Below, in pieces: positions 1-7,000 of a DNA stretch of 18,458 nucleotides. Source of the DNA: an uncultured Ruminococcus sp. (GTDB lineage Bacteria; Bacillota; Clostridia; Oscillospirales; Ruminococcaceae). The stretch lies in contig CALEPT010000126.1 in NCBI GenBank assembly GCA_937910385.1, forward strand, positions 1-18,458, read 5' to 3'. The translations under genes were made by a program, and so were the position numbers. Each line of letters starts with the position of its first letter. The stretch's first letter is position 1. The notes under the pieces were generated by a model, which did not search any database, was not told where the DNA came from, and was given only the letters and a program-made list of their open reading frames with translations.

Positions 1-357
1 ACTTGCCCTGTGCCTTAGCGATCTCGATGCCCTCACGCTGTCGCTGTTTGAGCTGCTCACGTTCCAACTGAGAGAGTGCAGCGAACACGGTCAACATGAA
101 TTTGCCCGCAGGAGTATCGGTGTCGATATTCTCCTTGTGGCTGATGAGGGTAACGCCCTTTTCGGTGAGGGCGTCGATGATGTTCAGCAAGTCCTTTGTA
201 GAACGTCCCAGACGGCTGATACTCTCGATATAGAGGGTATCGCCCTCACGCACATAGTCCAGCATAGCTTTAAGCTGAGGACGGTCTTTATTCGCTCCAG
301 AAATCTTCTCGGAGAAGATGCGGTCAACCTGATAGCCGAATAGTCTAAATCGTTCAT
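1..357 (-). pseudogene. Serine recombinase (resolvase/invertase) remnant, N-terminus lost, runs off left edge
   Basis: From about 337 down to 1 the minus strand reads as the middle of a resolvase catalytic domain: VDRIFSEKISG, DRPQLKAMLDYV, the SRLGRST block, then AGKFMLTVFAALSQLERE leading to the long helix (QRQREGIEIAKAQGK). This fits the family of small site-specific serine recombinases. Two things are wrong at the 5' end. The segment expected before VDRIF (about 25 residues with the Y-x-R-x-S motif holding the nucleophilic serine) is absent. The only well-placed ATG (357-355, overlapping the topB stop as ATGA) is in a different frame and soon meets a stop. The homologous frame has no start until an internal ATG within LKAMLDY. 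I read it as an internal deletion that also shifted the frame. A sequencing error could explain the frame but not the missing segment. The C-terminal DNA-binding part lies outside the window. Confidence 0.75.
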
Positions 358-2372
358 TTCTTTTTACCCTCCGTTTTCCAGTTATAGTATGTCTTGCCCT
401 GATATTCGTTCGGAACGACTTCGGGCAAAACGATAGTCTTTCTGCCGTTTTTCATGTAGCTTGTGCTTTTGCCGTTCAGAAGCCCCTTGACCTGCGCATC
501 GGACAGCGTTACACCAAAGACCTTAGCAACATTCATTCCGCACTTGCCCTTGCAGTACCACCCGAACTTGCCGTTAATGACCTCAGCACCGCATTTCGGG
601 CATCTGCCCGCCGATTCAAACTTGCCGTCTGAAAAAGAAACAGAATTATCGGACTTGCCGTATTTACCGCACATATCACGGACATTCTGCTCGATCTCCG
701 ACATAAAGCTGTCAGCGGAATACTGTCCGTGTTCCACCTGCCGGAGCTTCATTTCCCACTCTGCCGTAAGTCTGGCGGACTTCACTTCATCGGGAACTAC
801 GCTCACAAGGTCAATACCCCTGTCGGTAGGAATGATCTGCTTTCCCTTACGCTCCGCATAGCCGTTCTTTACAAGACTTTCAATGACAGCAGCTCTTGTT
901 GCAGGAGTGCCTAAGCCTTTCTTTTCGGAATCCTCGTCATATTCGTCCTGCCCTGCGTGTTCCATAGCGGATAACAGCGTATCTTCGGTGTAAGGCTTCG
1001 GCGGACTTGTGAAGTGTTCGCCATTGCATAAACTGCCGGTCAGGATTTGACCCTCAGTCAAGACAGGGAGCGACTTGTCATCGTCCTTGTCATCGGCAGA
1101 CTTCACCGCATAACGTTTCCAGCCCATATCAAGGACAGTCTTACCGCTTGCCGTAAACTCCGTACCACCGCACTCAGCGGTCACTTTTACCGCTTCATAC
1201 TGATGTGCAGGAGCAGAAGCACAAATCAGCTTTCTTGCAACAAGAACGAGGATATTCTTTTCTCCTGCCGGAAGCCCGTCAAGGTCAGCCGTGGCAATAC
1301 CGCTTGTGGGGATAATTGCGTGGTGTCCCGTGACTTTCTTGTTGTTGATAACTTTACGCAGATCGGGAGTATGCACCATATTGAAGCCGAGATAGGTATT
1401 GCAGAGCCTCAGCACATCAAGTGCAGTCTGCTCCATATCGTCCGATAAGAATTGGCTGTCCGTTCGGGGATATGTGACCAGCTTCTTTTCGTACAGATTT
1501 TGTGTGTAGTCAAGTGTCTGCTGGGCGGTGTAGCCGTGGATTTTGTTTGCTTCACGCTGTAAGGTTGTCAGGTCATAGAGTTTGGGAACGCTGACCGTTT
1601 TGACTTCCTTTTTGACCGACTTCACCGTAACAGGCTTGCCCTCACAGGAAGAAATAAGGTCATTGACCGCAGTTTCATCGTTGATTCGTGCCGAGGACAG
1701 CGTAAAACCGTCACAGGCTATATCCGCAGTAAAATACTTCTGCTTGATGAAATGCTTGACATCATAGTCACGCTTGACGAGCGTTGCAAGTGTGGGAGTC
1801 TGCACTCTGCCGATATTCAGCTTACCGCCGTACCGACAGGAGAACAGCCGAGAACCGTTCATGCCAACAAGCCAGTCAGCCTTAGCCCGTGAAAACCCTG
1901 CATAGAACAGATTATCATAATCAGACATTGGCTTCATATTGACAAGCGCCTGTCTGATAGCCGATTCTTCCAGAGAAGATACCCACAAACGTTTGACAGG
2001 CTTTCTGCACCGAGCCATATTGTACACATATCTGAAAATGCACTCACCCTCACGGTCAGCGTCCGTGGCACAGATGATCTCGGTCACATCATCACGCCCC
2101 ATAAGCGCCTTGACAATGCCGAACTGCTCCTTAGTGCTTTCAGTGACCTTGAACTGCCACGCTTCGGGTATCATGGGAAGCTGTGAAAAACTCCATTTCT
2201 GCTCCCACCCACAGCCGTATTCGTTGGGATTTTTAAGCCCGACCAAGTGGCCGACACACCATGACACGATGTAACCACCGCCCTCGATGTAGCCTTTATT
2301 GGTCTTGTTAGCACCGACCACCGAGGACAAGGCTCTCCCGACCGAGGGTTTCTCGGCAAGAATAAGGATCAT
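354..2372 (-). CDS. topB: DNA topoisomerase III (type IA), ICE-type TopB
   Basis: Type IA topoisomerase of 672 residues, which cuts and reseals one DNA strand through a 5'-phosphotyrosine link. The TOPRIM domain opens the protein (ILILAEKPSVGRAL) and carries the metal-binding DADREGE at 104-110. The central domains show SRAKADWLVGMN near 161 and NIGRVQTPTL near 186. The catalytic tyrosine is Tyr301 in TYPRTDS. The C-terminus has one four-cysteine zinc ribbon (CPKC at 591-594, Cys607, Cys611). Length and layout match the topoisomerases of Tn1549/CTn-like conjugative elements, which often lie downstream of the transfer genes, where they are thought to assist plasmid-like processing or replication. 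The Shine-Dalgarno is weak (AAAGG well upstream of the ATG). The stop overlaps the ATG of the recombinase remnant. The oppositely oriented nuclease gene separates topB from the rest of the operon, so it may need its own promoter, which I could not identify. Confidence 0.95.
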   Translation of the reverse strand: MILILAEKPSVGRALSSVVGANKTNKGYIEGGGYIVSWCVGHLVGLKNPNEYGCGWEQKWSFSQLPMIPEAWQFKVTESTKEQFGIVKALMGRDDVTEIICATDADREGECIFRYVYNMARCRKPVKRLWVSSLEESAIRQALVNMKPMSDYDNLFYAGFSRAKADWLVGMNGSRLFSCRYGGKLNIGRVQTPTLATLVKRDYDVKHFIKQKYFTADIACDGFTLSSARINDETAVNDLISSCEGKPVTVKSVKKEVKTVSVPKLYDLTTLQREANKIHGYTAQQTLDYTQNLYEKKLVTYPRTDSQFLSDDMEQTALDVLRLCNTYLGFNMVHTPDLRKVINNKKVTGHHAIIPTSGIATADLDGLPAGEKNILVLVARKLICASAPAHQYEAVKVTAECGGTEFTASGKTVLDMGWKRYAVKSADDKDDDKSLPVLTEGQILTGSLCNGEHFTSPPKPYTEDTLLSAMEHAGQDEYDEDSEKKGLGTPATRAAVIESLVKNGYAERKGKQIIPTDRGIDLVSVVPDEVKSARLTAEWEMKLRQVEHGQYSADSFMSEIEQNVRDMCGKYGKSDNSVSFSDGKFESAGRCPKCGAEVINGKFGWYCKGKCGMNVAKVFGVTLSDAQVKGLLNGKSTSYMKNGRKTIVLPEVVPNEYQGKTYYNWKTEGKKK

Positions 2373-2441
2373 TATTTATCACGACCTTTCTGCAAGTTGT
2401 TCCAATATGCCGCAAATAACCGAATTTACCGCATTTGGCTA

Positions 2442-2470
2442 TTGATTTTTTGTTTTTGATGTGGTATAAT
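2442..2470 (+). promoter_or_regulatory. Sigma-A-type promoter of the Rpn/PD-(D/E)XK gene
   Basis: TTGATT (2442-2447), a 17-base spacer, and a perfect TATAAT (2465-2470). Transcription should begin near 2477, just beyond the GTG at 2475, which argues that translation starts later at the TTG at 2511. Confidence 0.75.
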
Positions 2471-2510
2471 ATAAGTGAAAAGAAACATAGTATATAAGAG
2501 GTGCATACCA

Positions 2511-3335
2511 TTGGCTGAAAGAGATACTGCTGAACTTACTCAGCAAGAGCTTCATCAAAAGGATTTAGAGCGTTTGGAGAAAATGCGTCCTTTAGATGAT
2601 GACTTCATGAGAGAGTTGTTTAGAAACAATATCCCTCTTGCACAGCTTGTTCTCAGGATAATGACTGGTAAAAATGATTTGGTCATTACATCTGAAGAAA
2701 CTCAGTATGACCTGAAACACCTTTTAGGTGCAAGGTCTATCTGTCTTGACGTATTTGCTACTGACAGCGAAGGAAGAAAGTTTAATCTTGAGATCCAGAG
2801 GTCTGACAGAGGTGCTTCACCTAAAAGGGCAAGATACCATTCAAGTTCCATTGATGTTGAGTTTTTGAAAGAAAAACAGGACTTTGATGAGCTGCCGATC
2901 ACATATGTGATCTTAGTTACTGAAAATGATGTAAGGAAAGCAGATCGTCCCGTGTATACTTTTGAAAGGCGTGACACATTGACAGGAGAGCCTTTCGGAG
3001 ACGATGAATACATTATCTTCATCAACGGTGCATATAAAAATCCCGATGATGATTCTGATTTAGCCAAGCTGATACATGATTTTGGCTGTAACAAAGCCGA
3101 AGATATGTATTTTGACCTTATGGCAGAGAGAACCAATTATTATAAGAAAATACCGGAAGGAGTGAGTCATATGTGCAAACTTATGGAAGATATGAGAAAC
3201 GATGAAAAGATCCAGTTCGCTGTAAAGCTCCTTAAAAGAGGGAAAGACACCTTAGAGGAAATATCCGAGCTTACAGGTCTTACTCTTGAAAAGGTGAAAG
3301 AAATTCAGGAACAGCTTAAACCCGTTTCTGCATAA
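2511..3335 (+). CDS. Rpn / PD-(D/E)XK nuclease family protein (putative transposase-like)
   Basis: Protein of 274 residues in the PDDEXK_2 group, usually annotated as Rpn recombination-promoting nuclease/putative transposase. The N-terminal PLDDDFMRELF stretch is typical. The nuclease core has CLDVFATDSEGRKFNLEIQ, giving the Asp and the E-x-Q form of the E-x-K motif, followed by ARYHSSSID, and later FINGAYKN. The C-terminus ends in a helical segment (EEISELTGLTLEKVKEI) that looks like a small DNA-binding motif. The open frame extends up to a GTG at 2475, but that codon lies before the predicted transcript start. The TTG at 2511 has AAGAGGTG 8-9 bases upstream and is preferred. The gene runs against the ICE operon, is more AT-rich, and has its own promoter and terminator, so it looks like a self-contained insertion. 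Family members are DNA nucleases linked to recombination. True transposition is unproven, and no flanking inverted repeats were seen. Confidence 0.85.
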   Translation: MAERDTAELTQQELHQKDLERLEKMRPLDDDFMRELFRNNIPLAQLVLRIMTGKNDLVITSEETQYDLKHLLGARSICLDVFATDSEGRKFNLEIQRSDRGASPKRARYHSSSIDVEFLKEKQDFDELPITYVILVTENDVRKADRPVYTFERRDTLTGEPFGDDEYIIFINGAYKNPDDDSDLAKLIHDFGCNKAEDMYFDLMAERTNYYKKIPEGVSHMCKLMEDMRNDEKIQFAVKLLKRGKDTLEEISELTGLTLEKVKEIQEQLKPVSA

Positions 3336-3348
3336 ACCACATCAACCT

Positions 3349-3387
3349 AAGCACATTCCCCACCTCGGGGAGTGTGCTTTTATTTTT
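3349..3387 (+). terminator. Rho-independent terminator after the Rpn-family gene
   Basis: Left arm AAGCACATTCCCC (3349-3361), loop ACCTC, right arm GGGGAGTGTGCTT (3367-3379) with a single G-U pair, then a T-rich tail (TTATTTTT). It reads as a terminator only on the plus strand. The opposite strand lacks a T-run after the stem. Confidence 0.9.
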
Positions 3388-3634
3388 CCGGAATAGGATA
3401 CGGCTTAACACACCCGTCATCAGGCTCGTCATACTTATGCTCAAAGCAAGTGCCGTAGTAGTTGTCTATGTCCTCATCATCGTCCTCGTCGAAATCATCG
3501 AGGTCATCGCCGTACTTGTCACGCAACTTCGCATTTGCTTCTCCGTTGCACTCACCGAACTTATACGCTGCATAAGCGATACCGCCCACAGCGCCGAGAC
3601 CTGCCACACACTTGATGATCTTCTTGATATTCAT
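3380..3634 (-). CDS. Small single-pass membrane protein with acidic tail
   Basis: 84 residues, no recognised family. It starts MNIKKIIKC with AGGG of the upstream GGAGGG-type sequence about 8 bases away. One glycine/alanine-rich hydrophobic segment (about residues 8-25, GLGAVGGIAYAAY) probably spans the membrane or acts as a signal anchor. A strongly acidic stretch around 43-57 follows (DDLDDFDEDDDEDID), then a Pro/Tyr-containing end. It sits in the operon 15 bases after the FN3 protein and before the Rpn insertion, and its stop abuts the Rpn terminator. It resembles in build (short charged start, Gly/Ala-rich segment, polar tail) the small protein at 7001-7315, but I cannot claim homology. 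Its place in the transfer operon suggests an envelope accessory role; this is inference. Confidence 0.7.
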   Translation of the reverse strand: MNIKKIIKCVAGLGAVGGIAYAAYKFGECNGEANAKLRDKYGDDLDDFDEDDDEDIDNYYGTCFEHKYDEPDDGCVKPYPIPEK

Positions 3635-3649
3635 ATAAAAACCCTCCGT

Positions 3650-4492
3650 TTAATACTCTATGGGATTGCCGTAGTTGATTTTTTTGATTGACTTTATGTT
3701 CGCTCCGAGGTCAAGACCACACCAATTGTAGTAACCCCAGGAGCCTGAAAATGCCACACAGGACGGCAGACTGTTATCATCATAGATAAACTCAACGATA
3801 CATTTGCCGTCACCGCCGAAGTTATGATATTTTCCCTCACCGTCATCAGCCCAGCCTTTGCTGTCGCATTGCTTGACGGTAAACTGTGTTCCGTTTTCAA
3901 GTTCCACTAAGTACCTGTCCCAATCATAGCCGTAAAACAAGCCTAATGCGGCGCAGTAATCACCGTATTCATCACGGCGAATGCCCGTGTTTGTGATTGG
4001 ATCGACCACAGAACCATATATCGCACCCGAAGCAGGCTGTGCTTTCAAGCCCGAAGCCCTCTCGCCGGCAAAGCAGTTAGTCCAGCCGTCCTCATGTGGA
4101 AAGTCCCAAATGACCTCAACAGTTTCTGTCTTGCCGTTCTCCGACACAGGCACAGCTTCGGTGTTTTCTTCCTCAGAAAGAATAACAGGCTCTACCGTCA
4201 CCGTGTACTCAGTATCCTCACGCAGACCCGTGATGTAGCACAGGCTGTCCGATTTGAACTCAAAGTACATATTGTCATAGTAGGCATAATTGGGCGAGAC
4301 AGCTTCACAGGTGAAAGTGTAATCCCTGTCAGGTTCGGACTCCCATTCGACCTTTAAGCAGGAAACGGAGATCGTTGATACTTCTAAGCCATTGACAGAT
4401 ACTTCGGTGATCTCGGGCGGAACATCTGCATTATGTACGATAAAGCCCATGACAAGAGCAAGTATCCTTCTTTGAAAATCAGGCTCAAACAT
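3650..4492 (-). CDS. FN3-domain protein with C-terminal barrel-like domain, probable envelope accessory
   Basis: 280 residues. Residues about 24-120 read as a fibronectin type III fold: PPEITEVSVNGLEVSTISVS, CLKVEWE, and YITGLREDTEYTVTVEPV, the classic FN3 last strands. A negatively charged linker follows, then a C-terminal region (GDYCAALGLFYGY, DRYLVELENGTQFTV, CIVEFIYDD) resembling a beta-barrel module that recurs in Firmicutes phage and ICE surface proteins; this second assignment is from memory of the pattern and less sure. Such domains are normally extracellular, yet the N-terminus has only a short hydrophobic run (ILALVMGFIV) after RR and no clear cleavage site, so export is uncertain. 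The ribosome binding site GAGGAAG is 4 bases before the ATG and lies inside the overlapping candidate small ORF. It is co-oriented with the PP-loop and methyltransferase genes. Confidence 0.75.
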   Translation of the reverse strand: MFEPDFQRRILALVMGFIVHNADVPPEITEVSVNGLEVSTISVSCLKVEWESEPDRDYTFTCEAVSPNYAYYDNMYFEFKSDSLCYITGLREDTEYTVTVEPVILSEEENTEAVPVSENGKTETVEVIWDFPHEDGWTNCFAGERASGLKAQPASGAIYGSVVDPITNTGIRRDEYGDYCAALGLFYGYDWDRYLVELENGTQFTVKQCDSKGWADDGEGKYHNFGGDGKCIVEFIYDDNSLPSCVAFSGSWGYYNWCGLDLGANIKSIKKINYGNPIEY

Positions 4493-4608
4493 TATACTTC
4501 CTCACCGCCTTCCGCTTTGATAAGTGCCTTTTCAAGCTGATACGGCACTCCTATCAGAAGCGACAGGATCATCGACAGTATCAGCACTGTTGGCAGATAA
4601 CTTAGCAC
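4492..4608 (-). CDS. Candidate hidden small membrane protein (38 residues), GTG start
   Basis: A short open frame overlaps the end of the PP-loop gene in another frame. It begins at a GTG (4608-4606) preceded by AGAGAGG about 9 bases upstream. It has a hydrophobic run (YLPTVLILSMILSLLIG) followed by an amphipathic charged tail (YQLEKALIKAEGGEEV), and stops with TAA sharing its last A with the ATG of the FN3 protein (TAATG). Ribosome binding site, membrane-like composition and stop-start coupling together suggest it could be translated. Against it, the overlap with the PP-loop frame is 77 bases and CTG/ATA-rich frames can look hydrophobic by chance. The PP-loop frame here is Ser/Ala/Asp-rich and looks weakly constrained. 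No known family recognised. Confidence 0.35.
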   Translation of the reverse strand: MLSYLPTVLILSMILSLLIGVPYQLEKALIKAEGGEEV

Positions 4609-5620
4609 GTTTCTTTTCCTCTCTTTCCTTAGCCTTCATCTCTTTTGCAAAGGCTCTGTATTTTGCCGTGTATTCGTATGATTTTCCGAACAAGTGCATT
4701 GCCGCCTTATATAAATTAGGCTCATGTTCTTCGATAACAGCAAGTTCTTCGTTGATATGTTTGCTGAAAGGACACCCGACACAGCCCGTTCTCCTCAGTC
4801 CATATTCCGTGTAGCAGCGTGAGTGCTGAACATCAAACATCTGCTCATAGTCATGCTTGTCCTTGTCGGTGTACCAGAATATCGGACGAAAAGTATCACA
4901 GCCCTTTGACTTGCACTCTGAAAAACAAGTCTTAAATGCCGCCGAACGGATACCGCCCTCAGCCTTGCGAATGCCTGTCATATCAAGGTCAGCATCAAGC
5001 TCCTTGATGATACGCTTTGCAGGCTTTTTCTTCGCAAATTCACAGCATTTGTTTGAAATCGGAAAGTCGGGAGGATTTGCAAGTATAAACTCTTTCAGCC
5101 ACTTGTTACGATATATTGAGAAACGGCTCATCTTCTGCACACCGTTTTCATCGGAGTAACGCTCACCGCACCACCATTGAAGTGCGACCTTGCACTTCGG
5201 GTACTTCTTCAAAAGCACCTCCAACGGCTCGTCCTCCCATTGGAAATGGTGGGCTTGCAGTCTCATCATCTGTTCCGATACATACTTTGAAAGGAACGGC
5301 ACACCATATTCCTTGATACAAGTCGGAATAGGCTTGTCAGGTTTTATATGAATGATCTCTATACCGTATTTCTGTTCAAGTTCAGCCAAATGCTCCTTAG
5401 TAGCGGTATATTCAAGCCCTGTGTCAATCCAAAAATAGGTCACTTTTCCGTCCTCATCGACCTTATGTATCATATCGAGCATGATGTCACTGTCCGAGCC
5501 GCCGCTGATACTGCACACAGGCGAATATGACCGCATCATAATGCGCTGTGCCTTACAAAAAGCGGTATAAATGGTGTAGTTATTGTTATCGGCACAGGTT
5601 TTCAGGATTTCTTCATTCAT
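4532..5620 (-). CDS. PP-loop ATPase, PAPS reductase / DndC / IbrA-like
   Basis: 362 residues of the adenine-nucleotide alpha-hydrolase (PP-loop) superfamily. The ATP-pyrophosphate loop SGGSDSD lies near residue 40, followed by YFWIDTGLEY, the adenylate-pocket pattern of PAPS reductase-like proteins. Cysteines cluster downstream: CC near 193, C233/C237/C242, and a CVGCPF motif near 281, a pattern that in DndC-like and other thiol-transfer PP-loop proteins can hold an iron-sulfur cluster. The C-terminus is a Lys/Glu-rich helix and a Ser/Ala tail. Start: ATG at 5620 with GGGAGGA 7 bases upstream; a GTG one codon earlier is possible. It overlaps the end of the methyltransferase gene, so the two are probably translated together. 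A sulfate-assimilation role is unlikely in this setting. A link to nucleic-acid modification or regulation (as for DndC and IbrA) is inference; its substrate is unknown. Confidence 0.85.
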   Translation of the reverse strand: MNEEILKTCADNNNYTIYTAFCKAQRIMMRSYSPVCSISGGSDSDIMLDMIHKVDEDGKVTYFWIDTGLEYTATKEHLAELEQKYGIEIIHIKPDKPIPTCIKEYGVPFLSKYVSEQMMRLQAHHFQWEDEPLEVLLKKYPKCKVALQWWCGERYSDENGVQKMSRFSIYRNKWLKEFILANPPDFPISNKCCEFAKKKPAKRIIKELDADLDMTGIRKAEGGIRSAAFKTCFSECKSKGCDTFRPIFWYTDKDKHDYEQMFDVQHSRCYTEYGLRRTGCVGCPFSKHINEELAVIEEHEPNLYKAAMHLFGKSYEYTAKYRAFAKEMKAKEREEKKRAKLSANSADTVDDPVASDRSAVSA

Positions 5621-6908
5621 CACGAAGTCCTCCCATGATATGAGCGATTACGTCCACCGTCCAGCCGTTGCCGATACACTTGTATCTCTGCGAGTTGCTG
5701 ATACCTGCCGTATAGTTATCGGGGAGAGTCTGCAAGCGCTCCGCTTCAACAGGAGTCAGCTTGCGGATAATATAATCACCATCAGGAAGGTCAATTTTAT
5801 ACAAACCTGTTTTTGCTCCCTGACCGCCCCCATTTGCCGATAGTGTTACTGACTTCCCACGAACGGAATAAATACGCTGTCCCTGACCACCCTTGCCATA
5901 CTGACCGACACGGACAGGAGCGCATACAAGGCTGTCTTTCTGAACCGTTGTCAGACAGTTTGATTTGCCGTCAGGTCTGACTTCGATATGCTGTTCTGTC
6001 TTGCCGTCATTGACATATCTGCCACGCTGGGCGGCACCCACAGGCTCGGCAACCGCAGTTGCACCGCCTTTGAAACCCTTGTTTTTGATAAGCGTTGCTT
6101 CGCCGTACTTGTAATATCCAGCCATTACAGTACGGCTTTTTTCACCCTCATCGTTGTAAGTGTTAATGGGGATAGCTACACGCTGTTTAGCCATTTCACT
6201 TCCATACGGACTGAAAGGCTTTTCTCCGGCTTTATAATATGTAGCAGGGATAGTGTGCGATTTGCCGCCCACAGTATTGATCGGAATAGCCACCATTGTC
6301 CGCTGTTTTCTTTCAAGCGTATTGTAAAGTACAGCACCGTTATAGGAAGAAGTCATACAATAAGACTTGTCCTGCCACGGCACAGCGTTTTCAAGCACGT
6401 TGGCAAGCATAATGCCCTTATCCTCGGGCTGGGTGACATTCGGGATATTAGTCCAATAGCATCTTTTTCGATTCTGACCGCTTACAAGTGCCGAATTTAT
6501 CATGATAGGCTGTACACCTAAATGCTTGCTGATCTCGTCCTTGATATTCTGATGAATGGAATAGTTGTTCTCATAAAGAAAATACCTGCACTCACTCTCA
6601 CGGAGCGCCCGAACATACTCCATAAACAGCCTGAATCCCATGCCGTCCGATGTGGTCTCTCTGCCTTTCTTCGCAATAGACCAGTATGTACAAGGACTTC
6701 CGCCGAGCAAAAGGTCATACCCCTTGAACTTCGTAAAATCGCCGTCAAATACGTCCCCGTGGTGAACAATATCGGGGTAATTGCGATCTGAGACCGTGAC
6801 AGCGTACTTGTCGATCTCAAAGGCATCATAACACTCCACGGGAATGCCTGCCCTTTGCAGAGCAAGCATACCGCAGGAAATGCCGTCAAATAGGCTTAAA
6901 ACTTTCAT
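5613..6908 (-). CDS. DNA (cytosine-5) methyltransferase
   Basis: 431 residues with the usual order of C5-methyltransferase motifs: I (LSLFDGISCGMLAL, AdoMet site), IV (GGSPCTYWS with catalytic Cys73), VI (YENN at 112-115 where most enzymes have ENV), VIII (QNRKRCYW, 145-152), IX (RKLTPVEAERLQTLP) and X (GNGWTVDVIAHI). The stretch between VIII and IX, the target-recognition region, is long (about 200-375) and holds repeated modules (see findings). It transfers a methyl group from AdoMet to cytosine in a short, unknown DNA site. No restriction endonuclease is adjacent, so it is best seen as a solitary, self-protecting ICE methylase. The ATG at 6908 has AGAGAGAG about 10 bases upstream. It overlaps the PP-loop gene by a few bases at its 3' end and follows a hairpin in the intergenic gap. 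Confidence 0.93.
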   Translation of the reverse strand: MKVLSLFDGISCGMLALQRAGIPVECYDAFEIDKYAVTVSDRNYPDIVHHGDVFDGDFTKFKGYDLLLGGSPCTYWSIAKKGRETTSDGMGFRLFMEYVRALRESECRYFLYENNYSIHQNIKDEISKHLGVQPIMINSALVSGQNRKRCYWTNIPNVTQPEDKGIMLANVLENAVPWQDKSYCMTSSYNGAVLYNTLERKQRTMVAIPINTVGGKSHTIPATYYKAGEKPFSPYGSEMAKQRVAIPINTYNDEGEKSRTVMAGYYKYGEATLIKNKGFKGGATAVAEPVGAAQRGRYVNDGKTEQHIEVRPDGKSNCLTTVQKDSLVCAPVRVGQYGKGGQGQRIYSVRGKSVTLSANGGGQGAKTGLYKIDLPDGDYIIRKLTPVEAERLQTLPDNYTAGISNSQRYKCIGNGWTVDVIAHIMGGLRDE

Positions 6909-6972
6909 TAGACAAATTCTCTCTCTTTTCTCATTGTCTGTGTTGTTTCTCTATATCTGTTTTGTTGTCAGA

Positions 6973-6997
6973 ACCTTGAATCCAATGGGTTCAAGGT
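6973..6997 (-). promoter_or_regulatory. Intergenic hairpin upstream of the methyltransferase gene
   Basis: ACCTTGAA (6973-6980) and TTCAAGGT (6990-6997) form a perfect 8-bp inverted repeat. A wobble pair and CC/GG inside leave a loop of about 3 bases. There is no T-run after it on the minus strand, so it is not a standard terminator. It could be an mRNA processing/stability element or a protein-binding operator controlling the methyltransferase/PP-loop genes. Confidence 0.45.
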
Positions 6998-7000
6998 CGT

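Noticed and set aside
2475..2510. GTG start of the Rpn-family gene at 2475
   Set aside because: It lies at or before the predicted transcription start of the TATAAT promoter and has no ribosome binding site.
2442..3387. Rpn-family gene as part of an insertion sequence
   Set aside because: No terminal inverted repeats or target duplication could be seen around it; family membership alone does not make it an IS.
4532..5620. Assimilatory PAPS reductase role for the PP-loop gene
   Set aside because: No sulfate-assimilation neighbours; multiple cysteine clusters and the ICE setting fit DndC/IbrA-like proteins better.
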